Shown: piece by piece, positions 1 through 6,534 of the stretch
How positions within the stretch are numbered: the stretch's first letter is position 1
Layout: each line of letters starts with the position of its first letter
Assembly (NCBI GenBank): GCA_964625745.1
Contig: CAZVCJ010000037.1
Location: forward strand, 1-29,989
DNA: 29,989 bases
Direction of reading: 5' to 3'
Source of the DNA: CAZVCJ01 sp964625745
GTDB lineage: Bacteria > Chloroflexota > Anaerolineae > VGOG01
Notes under the pieces: generated by a model
Told to the model about the DNA's origin: nothing
What the model saw: the letters and a program-made list of their open reading frames with translations, nothing else
Databases searched by the model: none
Position numbers and translations under genes: made by a program

Positions 1-2
1 AT

Positions 3-107
3 CTGCGCTACCGTCTGGAGAGCATGGAGGAGAGCACTCGCTGGCGAAGCTGGCCCTCGTTCCACCTGGCCCGGCGGCGGGCCTATGATGTGCTGGCTGA
101 GAATTGA
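3..107 (+). CDS. C-terminal end of an unidentified protein (partial)
   Basis: An open frame runs from the window edge to a TGA at 105-107 and encodes about 34 residues, rich in Arg, Glu and Trp (LRYRLESMEE...AYDVLAEN). It is the only frame that reads in smoothly from the edge. The composition looks like a helical C-terminus, but there is too little to assign a family. The start lies outside the window. Confidence 0.4.
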   Translation: MRYRLESMEESTRWRSWPSFHLARRRAYDVLAEN

Positions 108-185
108 GCGCGGAGGGAGCGGTGAAAGCCGTTGCCAACAGACTCCATCCGGACGGTAGCGCTACTTCTCGGGCTGAAGATGGGC

Positions 186-213
186 TTGCTTTTTGGGAGG
201 GGGGGAGTATAAT
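186..213 (+). promoter_or_regulatory. Putative sigma-70-type promoter for the LAGLIDADG gene
   Basis: TTGCTT at 186-191 and a perfect TATAAT at 208-213 are separated by 16 bases. They lie 25 bases upstream of the preferred start of the next gene, which has its own purine-rich ribosome binding site, so the arrangement is consistent with a dedicated promoter. Only the -10 is a full consensus match. Confidence 0.45.
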
Positions 214-237
214 TCACACGAAGATCAGGGAGGGGGA

Positions 238-711
238 ATGATAGGTATGTACGAGATAGTTAACTTGGCTGATGGCAAGGCGACGGCTTATGAAGAAACC
301 GAAGCGCTCACTGAACGAGAGAAAGCTATCAGAGCGGCGGCATACATAGACACTGATGGCAGTATCTACATCAACAAGCCAGTCTATATTCTAGTCTGCA
401 AGATGTCAACTACTACGATAGAACTTTTAGAGTGGCTGCAACGAGAGTATGGTGGTTCTATCTGTCCGGTGAGGGGCAAACGAAAAGATGGCTATAATCG
501 CAAGGCCTACTTTGAATGGCGCATAGCTGCCAAGAAGGCGGAGCCTTTTTTGAGGGCTATCTTGCCCTTCTTGGTAATCAAGAAGGAACAAGCAAGATGT
601 GGCCTTGAGCTGCGTGCGCACCAGGGGAATCATATGCGAGGAGTGCCTTACGAGGTTAAGGCTCAGAAGTGGGAGTACTATTACCGCAAGATGAAGGCGC
701 TTAATGCCTAG
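238..711 (+). CDS. LAGLIDADG homing-endonuclease-like protein, free-standing
   Basis: The 157-residue product carries one LAGLIDADG-type motif, AAYIDTDGSI, at about residues 34-43. The following region (KMSTTTIELLEWLQREYGGSI, then FLRAILPFLVIKKEQA) is the usual fold context of single-motif LAGLIDADG proteins. Single-motif members normally act as homodimers that cleave long DNA sites; some are maturases or degenerate relatives. The acidic residue of the motif (Asp40) is present. I chose ATG 238 because GGGAGGGGG stands just upstream; a TTG at 193 in the same frame would add 15 glycine-rich residues over the promoter and is unlikely. No host intron or intein is visible around it, so it appears free-standing. 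It lies beside toxin-antitoxin remnants and a restriction-modification pair, in an accessory block. Confidence 0.75.
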   Translation: MIGMYEIVNLADGKATAYEETEALTEREKAIRAAAYIDTDGSIYINKPVYILVCKMSTTTIELLEWLQREYGGSICPVRGKRKDGYNRKAYFEWRIAAKKAEPFLRAILPFLVIKKEQARCGLELRAHQGNHMRGVPYEVKAQKWEYYYRKMKALNA

Positions 712-760
712 CAGAGCGTGCCAAGCGTCTAGGCCGTTCCCGAGGACGGGAGGAGGGGAA

Positions 761-898
761 ATGTCGTACAAGATTGAGGCGCCGTGGGCTGAGCTCCGGC
801 CATTGTTTCGCTACATTAACGAGATCCTGGGCTGTTCGTGCTTCCCGGACTTGCTCGAGCGAGGACGGCAGGTTGTGAAGAAGCTTGGCGGGAGGTGA
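761..898 (+). CDS. Small hypothetical protein (45 aa)
   Basis: ATG 761 follows a strong ribosome binding site (GGAGGAGGGGAA at 749-760). The product (MSYKIEAPWAEL...VVKKLGGR) is mixed helical with two Cys close together near residues 29 and 31 (GCSCF), and I do not recognise a family. Its stop lies just before the proposed start of the next gene at 904, and its last codons hold that gene's GGGAGGT site, so the two may be translated together. An in-frame ATG at 704 would overlap the previous gene and lacks a good site. Confidence 0.5.
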   Translation: MSYKIEAPWAELRPLFRYINEILGCSCFPDLLERGRQVVKKLGGR

Positions 899-903
899 AT
901 CGC

Positions 904-1470
904 GTGGCACAGAGAGTGGCGCAGGTCCCTCATCGGGTAGTGCAGGTAGCTAGACTCATCCGAGGGCTCAGCCCGGGGGAACGAGAGCAGTTGAAAGTGT
1001 TAGTCCCTGACCTCCAACGCCTGCCTGAGACAAAGCTCATGATAGACAAGGGAGGGCTACGAGACTACATTCAACAGGAGTTGGCTAAGGTGGAAGACGA
1101 GTACCCGTCCCTGATGGAAGCCGACCCATTCCTGGGCGGATTGACAGTCGGAGAGTACTTCGCCCTACCCGACGAGGACCGGGAACGTATCTGGAACGAA
1201 GAGCACACTATGGAGATCGAGGACTTCGAAGAGCACGATGTTAAGCCCAATGCGTACGTGCCTGTTTTGGAAGGACTGCAGGAGGAAAAGGAGGCGCACC
1301 GGGCTCGTATGGAGGACTGGTTGGCAGAAGCGCGTGCCCTGCGCCAGAAGATTCTAGAGCGGCGAGAAGGGAGTCCTTTACCCGACTCGGTCGAGATGTT
1401 GCGGGAGCTGCGAGAGGAGCGCGATGAACAAATCCTTGGCGACCCGCTTCAATCGTCCAGCGGCCTATGA
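904..1470 (+). CDS. Antitoxin-like hypothetical protein next to a PIN-toxin remnant
   Basis: The 188-residue product starts at GTG 904, eight bases after GGAGG at 891-895; the frame is open further upstream to 838, but without a site. It is acidic and helical. The C-terminal ~50 residues (MEDWLAEARALRQKILERREG...SVEMLRELREERDEQI) have the amphipathic Leu/Arg/Glu pattern ending in LREERDE that is common at the toxin-binding end of VapB-like antitoxins. The next, overlapping frame encodes the end of a PIN-domain toxin, which supports that reading. The N-terminal part (RLIRGLSPGEREQLKVLVPDL) is not a recognisable ribbon-helix-helix or AbrB fold to me. The assignment is therefore contextual; the ORF itself is convincing from its ribosome binding site and length. 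Confidence 0.5.
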   Translation: MAQRVAQVPHRVVQVARLIRGLSPGEREQLKVLVPDLQRLPETKLMIDKGGLRDYIQQELAKVEDEYPSLMEADPFLGGLTVGEYFALPDEDRERIWNEEHTMEIEDFEEHDVKPNAYVPVLEGLQEEKEAHRARMEDWLAEARALRQKILERREGSPLPDSVEMLRELREERDEQILGDPLQSSSGL

Positions 1471-1588
1471 CGCTCACTACCTTGCTCTGGCCGAGATGAT
1501 GAATTGTGAGTTCTGGACAGCGGACGAGCGTCTGTTTAACACCGTGAGGGATGAACTGTCCTGGGTGTGCTGGCTGGGGGCGTATTGA
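1424..1588 (+). pseudogene. PIN-domain (VapC-like) toxin, C-terminal remnant
   Basis: A 54-codon frame from ATG 1424 to TGA 1586-1588 encodes RFNRPAAYDAHYLALAEMMN followed by CEFWTADERLFNTV. This is the last third of a PIN-domain ribonuclease: the conserved YDAHYLALAE helix with its catalytic Asp, and the TADERL segment with the final acidic site. A complete PIN toxin has about 130-145 residues with an N-terminal D-x-S strand, which is missing here. The frame overlaps the end of the antitoxin-like gene by 47 bases, so the toxin start appears to have been lost by a deletion that fused the antitoxin end to the toxin end. It is very likely inactive. Confidence 0.7.
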
Positions 1589-1681
1589 TGAGGGGCAAGG
1601 ATGACTCAGCCGAAATGAGGTATCATAGATTATAGGTTGTGGAGCGAACAGCTAATCTGGGGCAATTGGTGAAGGAGGATA

Positions 1682-3007
1682 GTGAGAGCGCAAACAATCG
1701 GCGGCAGCCGAACCGATGAGCGAGTTAGTCTGGAAAAGAGATTCCTTCCTACGATGGAGGAGCGCCTCGGCATGCGTCAATTGGTGACTTATGTGCCCAA
1801 TAAGACGGTGCCCATTCATCGCTGGTTTTCTTACAAAGAGGGGTTCTCGGCTGCGCTGGTGGACGCTTTCCTGCGGGAATTTGGAGCTCAACCAGGGCAA
1901 TCCCGTGTTTTCGATCCTTTTGTCGGATGTGGCACAACGATAATCGCAGCCAAACAAGCTGGATATGGGGCCTGGGGCATTGACATCCTGCCGGTAGCCA
2001 TTTTTGTGGCTGGGGTGAAATTACGGAGCGCGGAAGATTATGATCTGCTTCGACTTAAAGTGGGAATAGAGCGCTTGTTAGCATGTCCTTATCACGAGCC
2101 ATCCATCTCAGCCCCTCAGGATGTCCGCATCATTCCATTAGCTTTCTCCAAAGAGGTCTTGAACGAAATCTTGTTCTTCAAAGAAGATATCTTGAAAGAA
2201 GAAGACGAGGCCATCCGTGAATTCCTGCTTCTGGGCCTGTTGAGCATTCTGGAAAAGGTGAGTTTCACTAGCAAAGACGGGCAATTTCTACGCTTGAAAC
2301 CCGAAAGAAACATCCCCTCTGTACGTGCGACGTTGGCCCAGCAACTGCGTTTGATGTACAGGGATTTGACAACCATAGGGTATCAAATGCGCCTTTTCGA
2401 GAAGCCCGCCAAATACATAGTGCCTTCCTCGAGAACCTATGTGCTCCTGGCTGATGCCAGGGACTTCACCTCCGCTGTTGATGACTATGCTGACATCATC
2501 ATAACTTCTCCCCCATATTTGAACCGCTATGACTATAGCCGCATTTACGGCCTGGAGCTGTCTCTGGCCTTCGTGGAGGATTTCGCTGGCCTCAAAGCGA
2601 TCCGGTATAGTCTTCTCCGCTCGCACATCGAGTCTCGTCCCGCTCCTACCGACGAGGTGAAACACCCCGTTCTTTTAGAGGTGCTATCCAACTTGGACGG
2701 GAAGAAACTCAACAACCCACGCATCCCCATTATGATCAAAGGCTACTTTGAAGATATGAACCTGGTGCTTAAGGAGCTATACAAAGTATGTCGAGCGGGA
2801 GCCAAGATAGCCTTGGTGGTGGGCAATGTCCGCTTTGAAGGAGAGTTGATCCCGGTGGACTTGCTTTTATCTGAGTTGGCCAGCGATGTGGGTTTTAATA
2901 TTGATAAAGTAATCATTACGCGATACAAGGGCAACAGCTCGCAGCAGATGGGCAAGTATGGCCGCGTCCCGGTTCGCGAGAGCGTTGTTCTCTGGTCCAA
3001 AGGATAG
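1682..3007 (+). CDS. DNA methyltransferase of a type II restriction-modification system
   Basis: This 441-residue protein has the S-adenosylmethionine-binding motif DPFVGCGTT near residues 79-87, followed by the GIDI loop. The catalytic motif is TSPPYLNRYDY near residue 275. SPPY is typical of N4-cytosine methyltransferases, with N6-adenine as the alternative. The order (binding motif first, about 190 residues, then SPPY) fits an alpha-like arrangement with the target recognition region in between. GTG 1682 is preferred because AAGGAGGA lies five bases upstream; ATG 1754 is a fallback. The endonuclease gene starts four bases after its stop, so the two are an operon. The region is richer in A+T than its neighbours, as expected of acquired DNA. 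Its role is to protect host DNA at the site cut by the partner. Confidence 0.85.
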   Translation: MRAQTIGGSRTDERVSLEKRFLPTMEERLGMRQLVTYVPNKTVPIHRWFSYKEGFSAALVDAFLREFGAQPGQSRVFDPFVGCGTTIIAAKQAGYGAWGIDILPVAIFVAGVKLRSAEDYDLLRLKVGIERLLACPYHEPSISAPQDVRIIPLAFSKEVLNEILFFKEDILKEEDEAIREFLLLGLLSILEKVSFTSKDGQFLRLKPERNIPSVRATLAQQLRLMYRDLTTIGYQMRLFEKPAKYIVPSSRTYVLLADARDFTSAVDDYADIIITSPPYLNRYDYSRIYGLELSLAFVEDFAGLKAIRYSLLRSHIESRPAPTDEVKHPVLLEVLSNLDGKKLNNPRIPIMIKGYFEDMNLVLKELYKVCRAGAKIALVVGNVRFEGELIPVDLLLSELASDVGFNIDKVIITRYKGNSSQQMGKYGRVPVRESVVLWSKG

Positions 3008-3011
3008 GCAA

Positions 3012-4022
3012 ATGAACGAAGATCTGCTAAAAGAGGCTCGGCGCATAGACTATCGCCTTCGCTCTACCTTTTTCTACCGGAAGCTTCACGAGTTGGGCTT
3101 TCTGGATTTTGCCTGTGAGATCGATGCTCTGGTGAAGATTGACGATAGCTATAAATGGGGGGAGAGAAGCCAATGGGGCATCTCGCAAGGAGCGTGGGAA
3201 TACGTTGCAGGGTCGGATCTGTCGCTATTGCGTGTCTTTTGTCATCCTCGCGTGATTACCGAACAACCCCGCCTCATCGCTTATTATCGCAACATCGCTG
3301 CTCTTTCGCAGAAAGCGGTACAGACTTTAGCTTTTAATGTGAAGTGGTTTGAGCTGGGGAAAAGGGAGGATTTGTCCTACGAAAGGGCATTGCTTCTTTG
3401 CCAACTATTCAACACCCACGTCAGCACCATCATCGAGAGCATCCTCACCTTCTCCCTGCGGGATCTGGATGCTCTCCTCTTCGCCTCGGCCGGGGCTCAG
3501 ATCAATGGCTCTTGGCTCAACGCCATCGGCAATGAGGCAGAGATGGTAGTCAAACGGCTGTTGAGCAGCTATTTGGTCAAGCGCGGATTAGTGGTTGGGC
3601 TTCTGGACAAGAAAGGACACAGTTTGACTTTGGATGAGGTAGACGACCTGATCCGGATTCTGGCTGACATTCGGGCCATACGTTTGCTCAACGGCACTTC
3701 GATGGTATTCGGCGTGGAGCCGGACATTGCTCTGTTAGCACCTGCTGGGCAGACAATGGCTGTCATTGAGGTCAAAGGCGGTAAGGATCCAGCCGGAGCA
3801 CTGGAACGGTATGGAGCGGCCAAAAAGTCTTTCGAGAAGACCCTCGAAGATAACCCGGATGCAATCACCATCTACCTGGCCAGTTGCATTACCGATGAGG
3901 TCGAAAGAAGGCTGGCTGAAGACGCGACAGTGCAGCAGGTGTTTAACCTCACGGCTCTTTTAGGAGATGAAGCCCAGCGCAATGACTTTTTGGCGTACGT
4001 TGGAAAACTTCTGGAGACGTAA
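3012..4022 (+). CDS. XcyI-like type II restriction endonuclease
   Basis: The product has 336 residues, close to the ~333 of the XcyI family. A PD-(D/E)XK nuclease core is visible: GVEPDIALL (Asp238) followed by AVIEVKGG (Glu253, Lys255). It continues into DPAGALERYGAAKKSF, which I associate with XcyI-type enzymes that cut CCCGGG; that attribution is from memory of the family and not a search. ATG 3012 lies four bases after the methyltransferase stop. An in-frame ATG at 2958 would overlap that gene and is rejected. The 3' end overlaps the next gene, a glycosyltransferase unrelated in function, suggesting that the RM cassette was inserted directly against it. Cutting specificity is inferred from family resemblance only. 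Confidence 0.65.
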   Translation: MNEDLLKEARRIDYRLRSTFFYRKLHELGFLDFACEIDALVKIDDSYKWGERSQWGISQGAWEYVAGSDLSLLRVFCHPRVITEQPRLIAYYRNIAALSQKAVQTLAFNVKWFELGKREDLSYERALLLCQLFNTHVSTIIESILTFSLRDLDALLFASAGAQINGSWLNAIGNEAEMVVKRLLSSYLVKRGLVVGLLDKKGHSLTLDEVDDLIRILADIRAIRLLNGTSMVFGVEPDIALLAPAGQTMAVIEVKGGKDPAGALERYGAAKKSFEKTLEDNPDAITIYLASCITDEVERRLAEDATVQQVFNLTALLGDEAQRNDFLAYVGKLLET

Positions 4023-6534
4023 CACCAAAAACTGGATCAAAATCGCCTTGCTCCTCATCCTCGTCCTGGCCGCCTTCCTGCGCTTCTACCGCCTCGACGC
4101 GCAAAGTCTGTGGGCCGACGAGGGCAATAGCGTGTCCCTGTCGGGGCGCAGCCTGGACCTCATAACCGCCGGCGCCGCCCACGACATCCATCCCCCTCTC
4201 TACTACTACCTGCTCCACTTCTGGATGCGCGTCTTCGGCAACAGCGAATTCGCCATCCGTGCCCTTTCCGCCCTGCTGGGTACAGTACTCGTGTACCTGA
4301 CCTATCTCCTCGGCCGTCACCTATCACGCCCCCCCTCAGTCCCCCCCAACTCTGGGGGGGAAGCAAGCCACAATCATTGGCTGGGCCTGGTCGCCGCCTT
4401 CCTCTCCGCCATCTCTCCTTTTCAAGTCTACTACTCCCAGGAAGCCCGCATGTACATCCTGCTGGCCGCCCTCAGCGCCCTTTCCATCTACTCCTTCGTT
4501 AGATTCCTGGAAACAGAAGCCTCCAAAACAACCCGAAACCCGAAACACGAAACACGAAACACGTACTTATGGGTTGCGCTTTACATATTGGCTACAACCC
4601 TCTCCCTCTACACCCACTACTCCTTCCCCATCGTCATGGTCATGGAGAATCTGCTTTACGGTATCTGGCTGGCCATAAGTTGGCGGCGGGGGAGGGGATT
4701 AGGACGCACTTTGCGTTGGGTCGTCATTCAGTTGGCAATCGTGGCTCTCTATTGGCCCTGGCTACCCACGGCCTTCCAACAGGTCTCTAACTGGCCCTCC
4801 ATTAGCCAATCTTACGGACTCGTTTTCGTGGTGAAAGAAGCATTCCGTCTTTTCAGCCTGGGGCCCACCGCGGGGACACAGTATACCTCGCTCCTGCTCC
4901 TGGGCTTCGCCGCTATCTTCATCGCTGGCGTTTGGCCGAGCATTCACCCCTCCCTCCCAGGGAGGGGCAGGGGGAGGGTGGATCCCACCCCCACCCCAGC
5001 CCTCCCCCTGCGAGGGGGAGGGAGTGAACAATCACCTTCCCTCATTCCTCATTGCCTCATTGCCTTATTGCCTCTACTCTATTGCCTCTTCCCTATCCTG
5101 ATGATGTACGTACTCTCCCTATGGCGACCTGCCTATCGGCCCAAGTTCTTCCTGGTGGGGAGTCCAGCTTTCTGCCTTATTCTGGCCCAGGGCATCGTTC
5201 GATTGAGCAAACTGGCAGGCAATAAGCACCTCATTACTCGTTACTTGTTACCCGTTACCTGCCTGATCTTCATCACCGTGGCTTCCAACAGATCACTCCA
5301 GAATTATTACTTCGACCCCCAGTATGCACGAGACGACTACCGCGGCATCGCCCAGTACATCTCCGCCCTGGAGAGGAGAGGGGATGCAGTGCTGCTCAAC
5401 GCCCCCAATCAGTGGGAGATATTCACCTACTATTACAAAGGTGACTCGCCTGTCTACCCCTTACCTCGTTCACGGCCTTTGGACGAGGCTCAAACGGCCA
5501 AAGAACTGACGGAAATCGCGGCCGAGCACGACCGTATCTTCGCCATTTTGTGGGCGGTTGACGAAAGCGACCCCGGCCGCTTCGTCGAGGGCTGGCTGGC
5601 GGAACAGGCGTACAAGGCCCTGGATACCTGGTACGGCAACGTGCGCCTGGCCATCTACGCCGTACCCACCGCCCCGCCGGAGGAGATCCAGAATCCCCTC
5701 GACGCCAGGCTAGGTGATGAGATCGGTCTCTCAGGCTACAACCTACTCACCCACGAGGTAGAGGCGGGCGACATCCTGCCGCTCACTCTTTTCTGGCAGG
5801 CCCTGGCCCAACCCCAGGAGCGCTACAAGGTCTTTGTCCACCTCCTGGACGAAGCGGATCACATCGTCGGCCAATGGGACAGCGAGCCCGGCGATGGGAT
5901 TAATATCACCACCCTTTGGCAGCCTGGGGAGACCGTGGCCGACAACTACGGCGTCCTCGTTCGGCCGGGCACGCCACCTGGTGAGCATCGGATCGAGGTG
6001 GGCATGTACAGCCCGATCTCAGGCCAACGCCTGCCTGTCAGCGAGGGGGCGCAGGGTGATCATCTTCTTCTGGACTCCATTCAGGTCTTGCGTCCCGCCA
6101 ACCCACCCTCCCTGATCGCTCTGAAAATGCAACACGAAGTGGGGATCGAATACGATGACTTGACCCTGCTGGGCTACAGCCTGTACAAACTGGGCCACGA
6201 GCATCAGCCAACCGAGCCCCTCCACCCCGGCGACGTCCTTCACCTGGACCTCTACTGGCGAGCCTTTCGTGTGCCACAGGACGATTGGCAGTTGACTTTG
6301 CAATTGGTGGATGGCGAGGGGAACGTTTTGGTCACCCAACAGACCGGGCCGGCCAGCGTGGATTATCCGGTCACCAGTTGGGAAGTTGGAGAGATAGTGC
6401 GGGGTCAATACGACATCTTTATCCCGCCGGATGCTCCCAGGGGAAGCTGCCGCCTGAAAGGGCAACTGGTCCGGCTACCTGATGGCAGGGCTATGAGGTC
6501 GCCTTGGATCTCGCAGCAGTTTTTGGTTCAATGA
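3982..6534 (+). CDS. PMT/ArnT-type glycosyltransferase (GT39-like) with two C-terminal beta domains
   Basis: This is a multi-pass membrane protein of about 850 residues. After a first membrane segment (IALLLILVLAAFLRFY) comes the luminal loop SLWADEGNSVSL...HDIHPPLYYYLLHFW, the Asp-Glu and HPPLYY signature of the polyprenyl-phosphate-sugar-dependent PMT family. About ten further hydrophobic segments follow. The last ~280 residues are soluble and contain two related beta-sandwich-like units, near residues 570-700 and 720-850, each with a GYxL...G(D)xLxLxLxWxA pattern. The likely role is transfer of a lipid-linked sugar to an extracytoplasmic acceptor. The start is uncertain: ATG 3967 abuts AGGAG with no spacing, while ATG 3982 has it 15 bases upstream. 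Five dispersed-repeat blocks lie inside the gene in frame. It overlaps the endonuclease gene upstream and the GT2 gene downstream. Confidence 0.85.
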   Translation: MTFWRTLENFWRRNTKNWIKIALLLILVLAAFLRFYRLDAQSLWADEGNSVSLSGRSLDLITAGAAHDIHPPLYYYLLHFWMRVFGNSEFAIRALSALLGTVLVYLTYLLGRHLSRPPSVPPNSGGEASHNHWLGLVAAFLSAISPFQVYYSQEARMYILLAALSALSIYSFVRFLETEASKTTRNPKHETRNTYLWVALYILATTLSLYTHYSFPIVMVMENLLYGIWLAISWRRGRGLGRTLRWVVIQLAIVALYWPWLPTAFQQVSNWPSISQSYGLVFVVKEAFRLFSLGPTAGTQYTSLLLLGFAAIFIAGVWPSIHPSLPGRGRGRVDPTPTPALPLRGGGSEQSPSLIPHCLIALLPLLYCLFPILMMYVLSLWRPAYRPKFFLVGSPAFCLILAQGIVRLSKLAGNKHLITRYLLPVTCLIFITVASNRSLQNYYFDPQYARDDYRGIAQYISALERRGDAVLLNAPNQWEIFTYYYKGDSPVYPLPRSRPLDEAQTAKELTEIAAEHDRIFAILWAVDESDPGRFVEGWLAEQAYKALDTWYGNVRLAIYAVPTAPPEEIQNPLDARLGDEIGLSGYNLLTHEVEAGDILPLTLFWQALAQPQERYKVFVHLLDEADHIVGQWDSEPGDGINITTLWQPGETVADNYGVLVRPGTPPGEHRIEVGMYSPISGQRLPVSEGAQGDHLLLDSIQVLRPANPPSLIALKMQHEVGIEYDDLTLLGYSLYKLGHEHQPTEPLHPGDVLHLDLYWRAFRVPQDDWQLTLQLVDGEGNVLVTQQTGPASVDYPVTSWEVGEIVRGQYDIFIPPDAPRGSCRLKGQLVRLPDGRAMRSPWISQQFLVQ
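4326..4361 (+). repeat. GC-rich dispersed hairpin repeat inside the GT39 gene
   Basis: A run of seven C (4341-4347), a six-base loop and seven G (4354-4360) form a hairpin preceded by CCCCCCTCAG. It is read in frame as a Pro/Gly/Ser loop (PPSVPPNSGGE) between membrane segments. The composition and symmetry differ from the surrounding coding sequence and look like an inserted repeat. Confidence 0.6.
4525..4563 (+). repeat. CGAAACA-type simple dispersed repeat inside the GT39 gene
   Basis: Tandem units of CCGAAAC / ACGAAAC occur at 4532-4563. They are read as a hydrophilic loop (TTRNPKHETRNTY). On the opposite strand the units read CGTTTCG/CGTTT, close to the CGTTTCACG units at 6553-6635 and 15582-15635, so they are probably related. 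Confidence 0.6.
4944..5025 (+). repeat. Composite CCTCCC/GGGAGG palindromic repeat inside the GT39 gene
   Basis: Two adjoining hairpins are present: CCCTCCC...GGGAGGG, and CTCCCCCT-GCG-AGGGGGAG around 5002-5021. They are read in frame as a Pro/Gly/Arg-rich loop (LPGRGRGR, PTPTPALPLRGGG). Such sequence is atypical for a PMT loop and marks an insertion that kept the frame. Confidence 0.65.
5040..5261 (+). repeat. CATTGCCT-type and GTTAC-type simple repeats encoding hydrophobic segments
   Basis: At 5040-5090 near-repeats of CATTGCCT and TATTGCCT are read as IPHCLIALLPLLYCLFPI. At 5231-5261 near-repeats of CGTTACT, TGTTACC and CGTTACC are read as ITRYLLPVTC leading into LIFITV. Both translate to hydrophobic stretches that coincide with predicted membrane segments, so the repeat sequence may now form part of the protein fold. 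This is my reading of periodicity; I have not tested it against other copies. Confidence 0.45.

Noticed and set aside
838..903. Longer N-terminus of the antitoxin-like gene starting at ATG 838
   Set aside because: It would overlap most of the 45-aa gene, lacks a ribosome binding site, and the GTG at 904 has a well-spaced GGAGG.
5001..5021. GC-rich hairpin inside the GT39 gene as an intragenic terminator
   Set aside because: No T-run follows it and the reading frame continues through. It fits a dispersed palindromic repeat better.
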